A DNA stretch of 64,000 bases from Planococcus citreus (GCF_003664125.1 NZ_RCCP01000001.1:1589422-1653421), one strand, 5' to 3'; positions 26,986 to 37,257 are shown, counted from the first letter of the stretch. Translations and numbers: made by a program. The notes: generated from the letters alone by a model not told the origin.

Positions 26986-28802
26986 TCACCTCCATCATCA
27001 ATTTCATATGGCAAGGTGAAGTAAATCGAAGTCCCTTTGCCGTACTTGCTTTGTGCCCAGATTCTGCCGCCATGGGCATTGATCATTTCCTTCGAAATCG
27101 CAAGGCCCAGTCCAGTTCCGCCCATTGCACGCGAACGCGCACGGTCGACACGGTAGAAACGGTCGAAAATCCGCTCGACGTTTTCTTTCGGGATGCCCAT
27201 TCCTTCGTCGCTGATCGAGACGAGCAATTCGCCTTCTTTCTCACGGACGGAAAAGCGCACTTTACCGCCTTCCGGTGAGTATTTCAAGGCATTAGAAATG
27301 ATGTTATCGATGACTTGCGTCAATTTATCGGTATCGATTTCCACAAAATACTGTGATTTTGGCACTTTACGCTCAAATGACACGTTTTGTGATTTCGACA
27401 TCTCGAAACGGTCAATGATGCGATTGAAGAACACGCCGAATTCGACCATTTCGCGGCTCAAATCCGCTTCGCTCGAATCCATCTTCGACAGTTTCAGCAA
27501 ATCGTTGACGAGGCGGATCATCCGCTCGGTCTCGGTCTGCGTCACATTAAGGAAATTCGGTGCAAGATCCGGATCTTGCCACGCCCCATCAGCGAGCGCC
27601 TCCAAATAACTGCGCATCGTCGTGAGCGGTGTCCGCAATTCATGCGATACGTTCGCCACAAACTCGCGGCGTTCCATATCGATCTTCTCCTGCTCTGTAT
27701 TATCGTGCAGAACGGCAATCAAGCCGTTGACAAAACCGGTCTCTTTTTGGATGACCGAGAAAGTCGTGCGCAACAGCGTCGCTTGATCCTGCGAACTGAT
27801 ATCCAGCGTGATTGCATCGCGCATATCGATTAAATCTTCGAATGTATAAGATTCATCCAATCCCAGCACTGTCGTGACCGGCCGGTTGATCACTGTTTCA
27901 CGTGAAACATTTAATAATTGCAAAGCCGGTTCGTTGATCAAGATGATGCGCCCTCTGCGGTCGGTCGAAAGAACACCGTCCGTCATATTGGCAAGCACCG
28001 AAGCAAGTTTTCGCCGCTCGCTTTCCGTCGACTGCTGGGATTCCTGCAGCCGGTTCGTCAAATGATTGAAGGCACGGGCCAACTGGCCGATTTCATCTTC
28101 GCTATAGACCCGGACTTTACGCGAGAAATTGCCTTTAGCCATCGCTTGTGCTTGCTTGCGCATATCAGCGATCGGCCTTGAGATCGTCTGGGCGACCAAC
28201 ACCCCAAGCACAGCCGTTATCACCAATGCAATGGCTGTACCCCCTGCCAAAATCGAGTTGATGGTATCCATTTGGTCATAGACGTTCTCAACTTCCGCTT
28301 TGACATAGAGCGTACCGAGCATTTCGCCCCCTACCGCTGTAATCGGCAAAGTCCTGACCCATACCCGTTCTTCCCGGTTGTCGTCTATATACGTCTGTTC
28401 TAATAAGGTCTCGCCAATAATGGAACGGCGAATTTGGTCATCTGTCGAACGCTGGCCGACGAGCGATTGATTCTCACCCGTGGAAGTTCCCAAAATACGG
28501 TAGCGATTATCGACCACGCGGATTTCATCAATATCACCCGAATCAAAATTCGTAAGGACCGACCGCAGGCTCTGCTCGATGGTCAAGTCTTCATCTGTCC
28601 GATTGCGGATCATTTCTTCGCGCACGCTGAATTCGATGATTTCCATCCGGTCTCTAATGGAATCCTCGAAGTTCCCCCGCAATGTTCCTTCAAGCTGCTC
28701 GGAAAAATAAAGGCCGATGATCTGCATCGCCAAGAGAATCAGCAAAATATAAATCAACACAAATTTCACATGGATCGACTTAAAAAAACTGGTTTTCAGC
28801 AT
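26976..28802 (-). CDS. walK: Cell-wall sensor histidine kinase WalK
   Basis: WalK, 608 residues, senses cell-wall state and phosphorylates WalR. Order: membrane helix 1 (~13-35), an extracytoplasmic PAS-like domain, membrane helix 2 (~182-205), HAMP, a cytosolic PAS domain, HisKA with His387 in VSHELRTPLTTM, and an ATPase domain with NIISNALKYS, SDEGMGI, RFYRVDRARSR and GGTGLGLAI. The length is close to the B. subtilis protein. A perfect parS site is embedded in codons for the stretch VSRET. It starts 5 bases after walR. Confidence 0.97.
   Translation of the reverse strand: MLKTSFFKSIHVKFVLIYILLILLAMQIIGLYFSEQLEGTLRGNFEDSIRDRMEIIEFSVREEMIRNRTDEDLTIEQSLRSVLTNFDSGDIDEIRVVDNRYRILGTSTGENQSLVGQRSTDDQIRRSIIGETLLEQTYIDDNREERVWVRTLPITAVGGEMLGTLYVKAEVENVYDQMDTINSILAGGTAIALVITAVLGVLVAQTISRPIADMRKQAQAMAKGNFSRKVRVYSEDEIGQLARAFNHLTNRLQESQQSTESERRKLASVLANMTDGVLSTDRRGRIILINEPALQLLNVSRETVINRPVTTVLGLDESYTFEDLIDMRDAITLDISSQDQATLLRTTFSVIQKETGFVNGLIAVLHDNTEQEKIDMERREFVANVSHELRTPLTTMRSYLEALADGAWQDPDLAPNFLNVTQTETERMIRLVNDLLKLSKMDSSEADLSREMVEFGVFFNRIIDRFEMSKSQNVSFERKVPKSQYFVEIDTDKLTQVIDNIISNALKYSPEGGKVRFSVREKEGELLVSISDEGMGIPKENVERIFDRFYRVDRARSRAMGGTGLGLAISKEMINAHGGRIWAQSKYGKGTSIYFTLPYEIDDGGEWD
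27894..27909. other. parS site inside walK
   Basis: TGTTTCACGTGAAACA, a perfect 16-base palindrome identical to the ParB-binding consensus TGTTNCACGTGAAACA. Confidence 0.92.
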
Positions 28803-28807
28803 TCAGC

Positions 28808-29515
28808 TTACTCCTGTTCAGGGTTCCGCAGGTAGTAGCCGACGCCGCGACGCGTCACGATCCACGCTGGGTGACTCGGATTGTCTTCAATTTTTTCACG
28901 CAAGCGGCGAATGGTGACATCCACTGTCCGCACGTCGCCGAAATAATCATAGCCCCATACCGTCTGGAGCAAATGCTCGCGCGTCATGACTTGTCCGATA
29001 TGTTTCGCCAAATAATGCAAAAGCTCAAACTCACGATGTGTCAATTCGATCGTCTCTTCACGCTTCAACACCAAATACGCATCCGGCTGGATCGTCAACG
29101 ACCCTACCTGGATATCGTTCGAGCCTACGCCTTCCTCTTCTGCCGGCACGACGTTCTGGCGCCGCAGATTCGCTTTGACACGCGCGATCAATTCACGCGT
29201 CGAAAACGGTTTTGTCACATAATCATCGGCTCCAAGTTCAAGCCCTAACACTTTGTCGATCTCTGAATCTTTCGCCGTCAGCATGATGATCGGAAAATCG
29301 AATTTCTTACGCACTTCGCGGCATACTTCCATGCCGTCGCGGTTCGGCAGCATGATATCGAGCAGCATCAAGTCCGGCTGAATTTCTTCCGCCACTTTGA
29401 TCGCCTCGTCGCCATCATAAGCCACTACCACATTAAAGCCTTCTTTTTTCAAATTAAATTGCAAAATATCCGCAATTGGCTTCTCATCATCTACAACTAA
29501 TATTGTTTTATTCAT
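28808..29515 (-). CDS. walR: Essential response regulator WalR
   Basis: WalR, 235 residues, an OmpR/PhoB-type regulator of autolysin and wall genes. The receiver has DDEKPI, the phospho-Asp in [13 protein letters not shown], and KPFSTRE. The winged-helix DNA-binding domain ends in [20 protein letters not shown] and TRRGVGYYL. It is the first gene of the operon walR-walK-walH-walI-walJ. Confidence 0.97.
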   Translation of the reverse strand: MNKTILVVDDEKPIADILQFNLKKEGFNVVVAYDGDEAIKVAEEIQPDLMLLDIMLPNRDGMEVCREVRKKFDFPIIMLTAKDSEIDKVLGLELGADDYVTKPFSTRELIARVKANLRRQNVVPAEEEGVGSNDIQVGSLTIQPDAYLVLKREETIELTHREFELLHYLAKHIGQVMTREHLLQTVWGYDYFGDVRTVDVTIRRLREKIEDNPSHPAWIVTRRGVGYYLRNPEQE

Positions 29516-29685
29516 CTATCTTCTCCCCCTCTGCATCCCATTTGTTCCACATGTACCTAGCCGTTTTGACATTCTTTGCTATCCTTTACTTTATCATTAT
29601 TTCAAGCATTTCGCACCTTTGGATGGTCACAGCGGGGCTCAACGGCGCACGGATTCTAGAGGCGTGAAAGCCTTTCAATGATAGC

Positions 29686-29770
29686 GAGAGATTTCATTGA
29701 TTTGGGTGAGTTTAAATAGATCTGCTTCTTTAGCTAGTTGCCGGCTTGCAGGGGAATCGCTTCCCTGGAT
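29686..29770 (+). repeat. Partial extra copy of the repeat module
   Basis: The stretch AGATCTGCTTCTTTAGCTAG...GTTGCCGGCT...ATCGCTTCCC resembles 29937-30012 inside repeat copy A and 38640-38700 in copy B, so a piece of the module is present a second time just before copy A. Confidence 0.6.
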
Positions 29771-29785
29771 AAGTTTGAAGTAGAT

Positions 29786-30314
29786 AGTGAGAGTTTACGT
29801 GTTGAAGTATCTCAGCATTCTATTTATGCTTCATCTTGCGCTTCGCCGCCCGGCTTTGGGTTGGCCTCTTGCCGTAAGCCAGGAAGAGCGCCTGTCTTAC
29901 GGCGTCGGCTCACCCTTGGCGCATGGCGGCTTGGTGATTTCATTGAGTGGAGTGTATTTAGGTGGATCTGCTTCTGTACGAGTTACCGGCTAGTGGGGAA
30001 ATCGCTTCCTGAGATGCGGCATCTGACAAATAGGTGTTTGAACTGAAAATTACACTCTCTTTGATCCAAACAATACGAGCTACAAAACATGATGCATTTC
30101 CACACTTCACTTTAAATGAACTGAAGAAACAATCCGCTCACTCTAAAACTAGAGACGAAGTGGAAGGGGGCTGACGCCTGTGGGACCGCGCGGGCTGGCG
30201 AGACAAACGTGCCACGCTTTGTGGCACGTTGGCTCAACACCCGCCCCACGGCAAGCAGCCCCCTGCAACGCAGTCGAAAAGCAAAAGCTTTTCCAATCAC
30301 TTTTTTTCACTTCA
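29786..30314 (+). repeat. Intergenic direct repeat, copy A (~0.5 kb)
   Basis: Matches 38470-39000 in the same orientation. Shared words include CAGCATTCTATTTA, CTTTGGGTTGGCCTCTTGCC, the GGGGAAATCGCTTCC block, GCATTTCCACA, and a nearly identical GC-rich core from AGGGGGCTGACGCCTGTGGG to GCAAGCAGCCCCC. Small open frames inside it are not believable genes: the two copies differ by indels that shift them. The element fills the gap between walR and the M23 gene. Confidence 0.85.
30165..30264. repeat. Foldable GC-rich core of repeat copy A
   Basis: The ends (AGGGGGCTG and CAGCCCCCT) pair across ~100 bases. A perfect inner hairpin AACGTGCCAC...GTGGCACGTT sits at the centre, and GCGGGCTGGCG pairs loosely with the ACACCCGC side. 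This could be a structured transcript or a mobile-type palindromic unit. Confidence 0.6.
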
Positions 30315-30354
30315 TAAACTTTTGTTCACATCCACAGATTATCCATTTGAAATA

Positions 30355-30385
30355 CAAAAAAAAGCTCCCAGCACGCTGGCAGCTT
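30355..30385 (-). terminator. Terminator of the M23 peptidase gene
   Basis: On the minus strand AAGCTGCCAG pairs with CTGGGAGCTT, followed by eight Ts. Confidence 0.85.
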
Positions 30386-30394
30386 CTTACTAGT

Positions 30395-31681
30395 TTATTT
30401 CTTCACATAATCCAAAGGGTCGCGGTCCTGGCCATTGTAGGAAAGCTCGAAATGCAGGTGGATGCCCGTAGAGCGTCCTGTCGTCCCCATATCGCCGAGT
30501 TTCGTGTGCGGGGATACTTTGTCGCCCACTTTGACGTCAATCGACGAGAGGTGCGCATAGATCGTCTCATAGCCGTTCTTATGGTCGACGACGACCCGAT
30601 TGCCGAATGTGCCGGCTTTACCTGCTTTTGTCACCGTCCCATGGTCTGCGGAGACGATATCGAGCGTATCGGGCCGCGCGATGTCGATGCCTTTATGGGC
30701 ACGGCCCCAGCGCTGTCCTTTCTTGCTTGAGACGTAGCCGCCGTCTGCCGGCCAGGTGAATTCGCCTGTGCCGATGCCCGGCAATTTCTTCTCGCCTTCA
30801 AGGACGATTTTGTCGACCGGCTCTTTCAGGATTTTCTCCCGTGTTTCGGAACGGCCGACGCGTTCGCCGTTGACTTCGCGTACGGCATAGCTCACCGCTT
30901 TTTCGCCGCGCTTGCCTTTTTGGCCGACTTCCGTTTCGCCGATATAGACGTCTTTGCTGTCTTTTTCGACGGTTTCGTACGGCATTTTCTTCAATGCTTT
31001 TTCGGCTTTATTGACGAGCACGTCCACGCCTAGCTCATCTGCTACGTGTTCCGCAGCTTGTTCCGGCTCCATCACTTGCTTCGGGTCCACCTGCTTCGAC
31101 AAGCCGGTGATCGATTCCGAGAAAGAAATATCGACGATGCGCGATTCGCCCGCTTTCAGCTCAGGCAGTTCGTTTTCGTCTTGCTGCTCTTCGAATTGTT
31201 TGAGCTCCTCTTCCGTTAAAGCGCTTTGTTTCATGAGCTGGACGGTCTCCTCATAAGCTTTCCGGTCTTTTACATAGACCGCTGCTTCGCCGTCGACTTG
31301 CAGGGCGAATGCTTCCGCTTTAACCTTTAATCGATCGTCCAGCTGGCTGATGACCGCCTCGTCGTCCGTCGAGCTGGATGCCACGGCTTGTTCGGTTAAA
31401 ATGTTCAGCTTGTCACTCGGCGCGAGGCGCAGGTTGTCGTATTCGCTTGAGGCCGTTTCCAGTTTTTCATCAATTAATTCGTCGATCGGCGCGTCGTCTG
31501 AGACGGCTCCAAGGTAACTGGTGTTGTGATATATATGATAAACCGGCTCCAGGTTTTGCGGCTCATTCGGTTCGGCAAAAATCGTGTTGGCGCCGAATGC
31601 ACTGGCAGCTAAAACGAGGGCGGTTCCGATTTTCCATTTGCGCAGTTTCAACTTATCTTCGTTCTGGTGTTTCACGTTCAT
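30395..31681 (-). CDS. Peptidoglycan DD-metalloendopeptidase, M23 family with G5 domain
   Basis: A wall hydrolase of about 428 residues. A cytosolic basic N-terminus is followed by a signal/anchor (TALVLAASAFGANTIFA), a ~200-residue helical or LysM-less spacer, a G5-type domain (around GETEVGQKGKRGEKAVSYAVREVNGERVG), then the LytM/M23 domain with zinc ligands in HKGIDIA and GIHLHFE, and the YAHLSS motif. It should cut cross-links in the wall. ATG 31681 is chosen because AAAGGAG lies upstream (13 bases, slightly long); a GTG 21 codons earlier is the alternative. A WalR box lies ~105 bases upstream, so it is likely a WalR target. Confidence 0.88.
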   Translation of the reverse strand: MNVKHQNEDKLKLRKWKIGTALVLAASAFGANTIFAEPNEPQNLEPVYHIYHNTSYLGAVSDDAPIDELIDEKLETASSEYDNLRLAPSDKLNILTEQAVASSSTDDEAVISQLDDRLKVKAEAFALQVDGEAAVYVKDRKAYEETVQLMKQSALTEEELKQFEEQQDENELPELKAGESRIVDISFSESITGLSKQVDPKQVMEPEQAAEHVADELGVDVLVNKAEKALKKMPYETVEKDSKDVYIGETEVGQKGKRGEKAVSYAVREVNGERVGRSETREKILKEPVDKIVLEGEKKLPGIGTGEFTWPADGGYVSSKKGQRWGRAHKGIDIARPDTLDIVSADHGTVTKAGKAGTFGNRVVVDHKNGYETIYAHLSSIDVKVGDKVSPHTKLGDMGTTGRSTGIHLHFELSYNGQDRDPLDYVKK

Positions 31682-31785
31682 GTTGCGGGTCTGGCTCCTT
31701 TCGTACTCCCATCGCGGGGTCTTCCGTTTTTTCAACTTCCCCACTCTACCACATCCGTTTTCAAAGGCTCACCCGATAAACTCAT

Positions 31786-31802
31786 TGTTACAGAAGTGTT
31801 AT
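31786..31802 (+). promoter_or_regulatory. WalR box upstream of the M23 peptidase gene
   Basis: TGTTAC-AGAAG-TGTTAT is a perfect match to the WalR direct-repeat consensus TGTWAH-N5-TGTWAH. It lies on the strand opposite the gene, about 105 bases before its start. The remaining gap to purA (to 32036) holds otherwise only a terminator. Confidence 0.6.
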
Positions 31803-31984
31803 GTACCATACAGTATTATCCAGTTATTGTCATGATTTTCTTTAATTCTGCAAATAGAGGCAAAAAACTTACGATTTCCGTCCTTATTTTCCATTTCGCA
31901 TCCAGTTTCTGTGACCTTATTGTCATAAATAACATATAAGCGCGCGAGACGACTTTTTCATTTATGGCGAATTTGTAGCAAACG

Positions 31985-32026
31985 CAAAAAAAGCCACTGC
32001 CCTCTTAATTAGAGGCAGTGGCTTTT
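31985..32026 (-). terminator. Terminator of purA
   Basis: AAAGCCACTGCC(C)TCT pairs with AGAGGCAGTGGCTTT. On the minus strand TTTTTTT follows. Confidence 0.9.
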
Positions 32027-32036
32027 GGGTATTCGC

Positions 32037-33323
32037 TTAACGCCAAACGCTTTTGACGATGTTTGTCTGGTTGCGGTCCGGCCCGACAGAGAAAATCGAG
32101 ATTTGGACATCGGTTAATTGCGAGATGCGCTCCAAGTAATGGCGCGCGTTTTCCGGCAATTCATCCAATGATTTGCACGATGTTACGTCTTCAGACCAGC
32201 CTGGCATTTCTTCGTAGACCGGTTCGCAGTCTGCGAGCATGCGCAAGTTCGCCGGGTATTCCGTGATCAATTCGCCTTGGTAGCGGTAAGCTGTACAGAT
32301 TTTCACCGTATCAAGCCCCGTCAAGACGTCGATTGAGTTGACAGTCAAATCCGTCAATCCGCTGACACGGCGTGCGTGGCGGACGACGACGCTGTCGAAC
32401 CAGCCGATGCGGCGCGGGCGTCCTGTTGTCGTGCCGTACTCTTTGCCGACTGTGCGGATCTGGTCGCCCACTTCATCGAACAATTCTGTCGGGAACGGGC
32501 CATCGCCGACGCGTGATGTGTAGGCTTTGCAGACGCCGATGACGTGGGAAATATTCGTCGGGCCTACTCCTGCGCCAATCGTTACCCCGCCCGCTACCGG
32601 GTTGGATGACGTGACGAACGGATAGGTGCCTTGGTCGATATCGAGCATGACGCCTTGTGCGCCTTCGAACAAGACGCGGCGGCCGGCATCAAATGCATCG
32701 TTCAGCACTTTCGATGTGTCGGTCACATATTGTGCGATTTCCTGTCCATATTGATAATACTCTTCCATGATCTCCTCGACCGTGAAGCCGTCTGTTTCAT
32801 AGAATTTCTCGAACATGCGGTTTTTCTCTTTCAAGTTCATGCGCAATTTCTCTTCGAACACGACGTGGTCCAGCAAATCTGCGATGCGGATCCCGACACG
32901 TGCCGCTTTGTCCATATACGCAGGCCCGATGCCTTTTCCAGTCGTACCGATCTTGTTGGCGCCGCGGCGCGCTTCTTCCACTTCGTCTTGCTTGATGTGG
33001 TAAGGCAAAATGACGTGTGCGCGGTTTGAGATGCGCAAGTTCTCCGTCGTCACTCCGCGGTCGTGAAGGCCTTTCAGCTCTTGCACAAGCGCTTTCGGGT
33101 CGACAACCATGCCGTTGCCGATGACCGATGTTTTATCTTTATAAAAAATCCCCGATGGAATCAAATGCAATTTATACGTTTCGCCGCCAAAAATGATTGT
33201 GTGGCCGGCGTTGTTGCCGCCTTGGTAACGCGCGATTACTTCTGCGTGTTCCGACAGAAAATCCGTGATTTTCCCTTTTCCTTCGTCTCCCCATTGCGTT
33301 CCTACTACTACGACTGATGTCAT
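32037..33323 (-). CDS. purA: Adenylosuccinate synthetase
   Basis: PurA, 428 residues, makes adenylosuccinate from IMP, aspartate and GTP in AMP synthesis. Visible: the N-terminal P-loop-like [11 protein letters not shown] with catalytic Asp, NAGHTI with catalytic His, the [14 protein letters not shown] site, and [14 protein letters not shown] near the C-terminal third. ATG 33323 has GGAGGTG 8 bases upstream and gives the family N-terminus [15 protein letters not shown]. It has its own promoter and terminator. Confidence 0.97.
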   Translation of the reverse strand: MTSVVVVGTQWGDEGKGKITDFLSEHAEVIARYQGGNNAGHTIIFGGETYKLHLIPSGIFYKDKTSVIGNGMVVDPKALVQELKGLHDRGVTTENLRISNRAHVILPYHIKQDEVEEARRGANKIGTTGKGIGPAYMDKAARVGIRIADLLDHVVFEEKLRMNLKEKNRMFEKFYETDGFTVEEIMEEYYQYGQEIAQYVTDTSKVLNDAFDAGRRVLFEGAQGVMLDIDQGTYPFVTSSNPVAGGVTIGAGVGPTNISHVIGVCKAYTSRVGDGPFPTELFDEVGDQIRTVGKEYGTTTGRPRRIGWFDSVVVRHARRVSGLTDLTVNSIDVLTGLDTVKICTAYRYQGELITEYPANLRMLADCEPVYEEMPGWSEDVTSCKSLDELPENARHYLERISQLTDVQISIFSVGPDRNQTNIVKSVWR

Positions 33324-33369
33324 CGTCCGCACCTCCGTTAGGCTTGTCGCCCTGTTTCAAACAGTCTTT

Positions 33370-33398
33370 ATTGTACCAATAGAGCGCCGCGGCGTCAA
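33370..33398 (-). promoter_or_regulatory. purA promoter
   Basis: TTGACG (33393-33398) and TACAAT (33370-33375) on the minus strand with a 17-base spacer, 47 bases before the start codon. Confidence 0.7.
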
Positions 33399-33411
33399 TA
33401 TGAAATCAAAG

Positions 33412-33457
33412 AAAACACGAACATCAAAATGCATGTCTGCATTTAATGTTCGTGTTT
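33412..33457 (-). terminator. Terminator after dnaB
   Basis: AAACACGAACAT pairs with ATGTTCGTGTTT, with an inner ATGCA...TGCAT pairing. A T-rich tract follows on the minus strand. Confidence 0.75.
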
Positions 33458-33467
33458 AATAATGGTG

Positions 33468-34823
33468 CTAGAAATCGCCGCCGCCTTCATGGTCAGCCCA
33501 ATCGATGGTTACGAACTTATTGTATTCCTTCACAAACGCCAGCTTAACGGTGCCGGTCGGGCCGTTCCGCTGCTTGGCGATAATAATTTCAATCATGTTC
33601 TGGTCTTCGGTTTCTTTATCGTAATAATCTTCGCGGTATAAAAACGATACGATATCGGCATCTTGCTCGATCGATCCGGATTCACGCAAATCGGACATCA
33701 TCGGCCGTTTGTCTTGCCGCTGCTCAACCCCACGGGACAGCTGCGACAAGGCGATGACCGGGACTTCGAGTTCACGCGCCAGCCCTTTCAATGAACGGGA
33801 AATATCGGATACTTCCTGCTGGCGGTTTTCACCGGCCTTGCCGGGTCCTTGAATGAGCTGCAAATAATCGATCATGATCATGCCAAGGCCGTATTCCTGC
33901 TTGAGGCGGCGGCATTTCGCGCGGATATCGTTGACGCGGATACCCGGCGTATCATCGATGAAAATGCCGGCATTCGATAAACTGCCCATCGCCATCGTCA
34001 GCTTGCGCCAGTCTTCATTTTGGAGCGCGCCGGTCCGCATGACTTGGGCGTCGATATTACCTTCTGCGCAGAGCATCCGCATGACGAGCTGCTCTGCACC
34101 CATCTCCAAACTGAAGATCGCGACATTTTCTTCGGTCTTCGTCGCGACGTTTTGCGCGACGTTGAGCGCGAAGGCCGTCTTACCGACGGACGGACGGGCG
34201 GCAACGATGATTAAATCGTTGCGCTGGAAACCCGCTGTCACTTTGTCCAAATCGCGGAAACCGGTCGGAATGCCGGTGACATCGCCTTTACGCGTATGCA
34301 AAAGCTCGATATTGTCGTAAGTTTTCACCAATACATCTTTGATATGGATAAAGTCGCCCGCATTTTTACGGCTCGACACTTCCATCATTTTCTTCTCCGC
34401 TTCCGCAAGCAAAGCTTCCACTTCGTCTTCACGCGTAAAGCCGTCTTCGACGATCGTGGTGGCCACTCGGATGAGGCGGCGCAATAAGGCTTTCTCTTCT
34501 ACGATGTGGGCGTAATGCCCAACGTTTGCGGCTGTCGGCACCGCGTTGGCGATCTCGGTCAAATACGATAAGCCGCCGACATCTTCCAGCTCTTTCTTGA
34601 CCGATAGCTCTTCTGTCACCGTGACCAAGTCCACCGCTTTGCCGCGATCCGTCAAATCGATCATCGTCTGGAAAATCTTCTGATGGGCGACGCGGTAGAA
34701 ATCTTCCGGCATGACGATTTCCGCTACGGAAACAAGTGCCTGTGGCTCCAGGAAAATGGCCCCGATAACGGATTGCTCAGCTTCCTGGTTATGCGGCGGG
34801 ACGCGGTCGATCGATTCGTTCAT
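33468..34823 (-). CDS. dnaB: Replicative DNA helicase
   Basis: The hexameric replicative helicase (called DnaC in B. subtilis), 451 residues. The N-terminal collar domain begins PPHNQEAEQSVIGAIF. The RecA-like domain has Walker A in ARPSVGKTAFALN, Walker B in MIMIDYLQLI, and the R-finger region SDLRESGSIEQDADIV. It lies 11 bases after rplI in the yybS-gdpP-rplI-dnaB operon. Confidence 0.97.
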   Translation of the reverse strand: MNESIDRVPPHNQEAEQSVIGAIFLEPQALVSVAEIVMPEDFYRVAHQKIFQTMIDLTDRGKAVDLVTVTEELSVKKELEDVGGLSYLTEIANAVPTAANVGHYAHIVEEKALLRRLIRVATTIVEDGFTREDEVEALLAEAEKKMMEVSSRKNAGDFIHIKDVLVKTYDNIELLHTRKGDVTGIPTGFRDLDKVTAGFQRNDLIIVAARPSVGKTAFALNVAQNVATKTEENVAIFSLEMGAEQLVMRMLCAEGNIDAQVMRTGALQNEDWRKLTMAMGSLSNAGIFIDDTPGIRVNDIRAKCRRLKQEYGLGMIMIDYLQLIQGPGKAGENRQQEVSDISRSLKGLARELEVPVIALSQLSRGVEQRQDKRPMMSDLRESGSIEQDADIVSFLYREDYYDKETEDQNMIEIIIAKQRNGPTGTVKLAFVKEYNKFVTIDWADHEGGGDF

Positions 34824-34834
34824 ATCTATTCCCC

Positions 34835-35284
34835 TTACGCTTCTTCAGTAACGTGCACACGCAATGTCGCGGTTACGTCGTGATGCAATTTCACCGGCAC
34901 ATTCGTGTAGCCGAGCGCGCGAATGGCGTCGTCGAGCTCCATTTTGCGCTTGTCGATTTTATGGCCATGGGTCTTTTCAAGTTCTTTCGCTATTTGCTTG
35001 GTCGTGATCGAGCCGAACAAGCGCCCGTCATCACCGGATTTCGCTGTCAGTTCAATCGTTAAAGCTTCAAGTTTTTCTTTCAGCTCTTTCGCTTCATCCA
35101 GCTCTTGCTCCGCTTCTTTTTCCTGTTTCTTCTGCTGTCCGGCAAGTTTGCTCATCGCTGCCTGGTCCGCTTCCACTGCCAAGTTGTTCTTCAGCAGGAA
35201 GTTGTTCGCGTAGCCGTCCGCCACGTTTTTGATATCGCCTTTTTTGCCTACATTTTTTACGTCTTTCAAGAAAATCACTTTCAT
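34835..35284 (-). CDS. rplI: 50S ribosomal protein bL9
   Basis: L9, 149 residues: the N-terminal domain [20 protein letters not shown]...[10 protein letters not shown] is highly conserved, followed by the long connecting helix ([19 protein letters not shown]) and the C-terminal RNA-binding domain. It overlaps gdpP by 4 bases (ATGA), so translation is coupled. Confidence 0.98.
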   Translation of the reverse strand: MKVIFLKDVKNVGKKGDIKNVADGYANNFLLKNNLAVEADQAAMSKLAGQQKKQEKEAEQELDEAKELKEKLEALTIELTAKSGDDGRLFGSITTKQIAKELEKTHGHKIDKRKMELDDAIRALGYTNVPVKLHHDVTATLRVHVTEEA

Positions 35285-37257
35285 TCTTCAGATCCCCCTC
35301 TATCATTTTCGGATAATACGGTCTTCAATTGCCCGACCGCTTCTTCAATGCTTGCATCCGGCATTTGCGTGGCTGCATTCGTTAAATGGCCGCCGCCGCC
35401 GAGATTTTCCATTACGACCTGTACATTGACTTCACCGAGCGAACGGGCACTGATGCCGACGCCGCCTTCTGTCCGCTCTGCGATAACGAATGATGCATTG
35501 ACGTCTTTCATCGTCAGCAGGATATCCGCCGTCTGGGCGATCAGCACGGGGCTGTAGATACGCCCTGGCTCGCCTTTTGCGATGGCGATGCCGTCGCCGA
35601 CGAATTCCACGCTCTGGACGATTTTCGCCCGCTCGATGTACGTATCGAGGTCTTCTTTCAATAATCGCTGCACGAGCACAGTATCGGCACCGTTCGAGCG
35701 CAAATAAGATGCCGCTTCAAAGGTCCTTGCACCGGTGCGCAGCGTAAAGCTTTTCGTGTCGACGATGATCCCGGCGAGCATCGCTGTCGCTTCGAGCATC
35801 GTCAATTTTTCGTGTTTCGGCTGGTATTCGATCAATTCGGTCACCAGCTCAGCTGTAGACGAGGCGTACGGCTCCATATAGACGAGCATCGTATTGGTGA
35901 TGAATTCCTCGCCTCTTCTGTGATGGTCGATCAGGACGACACGCTCCATGCGCTGAAGCAGGCGTTCATCGATGACCATCGACGGTTTGTGCGTATCGAC
36001 CACGACGAGCAGTGAATGCTCGGTCATTTCCGATAATGCCTCTTCCGGGGTAATGAAACGCTCGAACAAGTCCGGATCGCTTTCGATCTCTTCCATCAAG
36101 CGCATGACACTGCGGTCGTATTCGTCGAAGTCGATGACGATGCGGCCTTTGACGCGGTTCATTTCCGCCATTTTGGCAACGCCGACCGCGGCGCCAATCG
36201 AGTCCATATCGGGCATTTTATGGCCCATGACAAAGACTTGGTCGCTTTCCTGGATCAAATCGCGCAGCGCATGCGAAATGACGCGTGCGCGCACCCTCGT
36301 GCGTTTTTCGACCGGGTTTGTTTTGCCCCCGTAGAACTTGACCTTGCCGCTCGGATGCTTGATCGCCACTTGGTCGCCGCCGCGCCCGAGCACCAAATCC
36401 AGCCCCGATTGCGCCATGGCGCCCAGTTCGATCAAGGAAGCGGAACCCGCTCCGACCCCGATGCTCAATGTCAGCGCCATATTGTCTTTCGCTGTTACTT
36501 CCCGGATGTCATCGAGCACTGTGAACTTGGTTTCTTCCAATTGCTTCAAGATGGATTCATTGAACACTGCCATAAAGCGGTCCGATGAAATCCGTTTCAC
36601 GAAAATGCCGTTATCGGTCCCCCATCGGTTGATCAAGGACGTCACCAGGCTATTTAAATTACTGCGCACCTGATCGTCCATCCCTTGTGACAATTCATCG
36701 TAATTATCGATGAACAGGATGCCGATGACGGTCCGGTCCGCATGATACAAAGTTTCAATCTCCACTTGCTCGGTAATATCGAACAAATAGAACAAGCGGT
36801 CATCTGCCCGGTAGTAGACGCGGTATTTGCGGCCGCCAAGCGACATGACCATTTCATTCGATTCGGCAGATTTGACCAATTGGTTAAATTCTTCCGTCAA
36901 GCTGTAAACCGATTCACCGATCAGCGTCTCGTAATCGAGTGCCGAGGTGATATAGGGGTTGGCCCATTCGATTTGCTGATTTTCATTGACCAGCAAAATC
37001 CCGATCGGCATCTCGAGCAATGCTTCCTCGCCGACTTTTTTCATCCGGTAGGACAGCGTTTCGATATGCTTTTCGGTCTCTTCATAGTTGCGCTTCTCCA
37101 GTACCCACGCCGAGGTGATTGCCGCCCCGTAAAGGATGGCGAAAATGCCCGCGCCCCATTCCGACCAAAGGGAGATGAGGATGACAGCGGCCATTCCAAG
37201 AGCCAGCAATGCCAGCAATGGGTATCTTAGATTACGTTTCCTGAAAAAAGCCGACAT
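35281..37257 (-). CDS. gdpP: Cyclic-di-AMP phosphodiesterase GdpP
   Basis: GdpP (YybT), 658 residues, a membrane enzyme that hydrolyses c-di-AMP and so controls potassium and wall homeostasis. Order: two N-terminal membrane helices (~10-50), a PAS domain (~75-165), a degenerate GGDEF domain (~170-300), a DHH domain with [17 protein letters not shown] and DHHRR, and a DHHA1 domain with [12 protein letters not shown]. The catalytic metal residues are intact. It sits 14 bases after yybS and overlaps rplI. Confidence 0.96.
   Translation of the reverse strand: MSAFFRKRNLRYPLLALLALGMAAVILISLWSEWGAGIFAILYGAAITSAWVLEKRNYEETEKHIETLSYRMKKVGEEALLEMPIGILLVNENQQIEWANPYITSALDYETLIGESVYSLTEEFNQLVKSAESNEMVMSLGGRKYRVYYRADDRLFYLFDITEQVEIETLYHADRTVIGILFIDNYDELSQGMDDQVRSNLNSLVTSLINRWGTDNGIFVKRISSDRFMAVFNESILKQLEETKFTVLDDIREVTAKDNMALTLSIGVGAGSASLIELGAMAQSGLDLVLGRGGDQVAIKHPSGKVKFYGGKTNPVEKRTRVRARVISHALRDLIQESDQVFVMGHKMPDMDSIGAAVGVAKMAEMNRVKGRIVIDFDEYDRSVMRLMEEIESDPDLFERFITPEEALSEMTEHSLLVVVDTHKPSMVIDERLLQRMERVVLIDHHRRGEEFITNTMLVYMEPYASSTAELVTELIEYQPKHEKLTMLEATAMLAGIIVDTKSFTLRTGARTFEAASYLRSNGADTVLVQRLLKEDLDTYIERAKIVQSVEFVGDGIAIAKGEPGRIYSPVLIAQTADILLTMKDVNASFVIAERTEGGVGISARSLGEVNVQVVMENLGGGGHLTNAATQMPDASIEEAVGQLKTVLSENDRGGSEE

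Noticed and set aside
29738..30046. Open frame on the plus strand in copy A
   Set aside because: Not kept in copy B and with no start signal; treated as noncoding repeat.
30112..30300. Open frame on the minus strand in repeat copy A (also one at 38678-38998 in copy B)
   Set aside because: It is made by the GC-rich core; the copies shift frame relative to each other and lack ribosome sites, so it is the repeat and not a gene.
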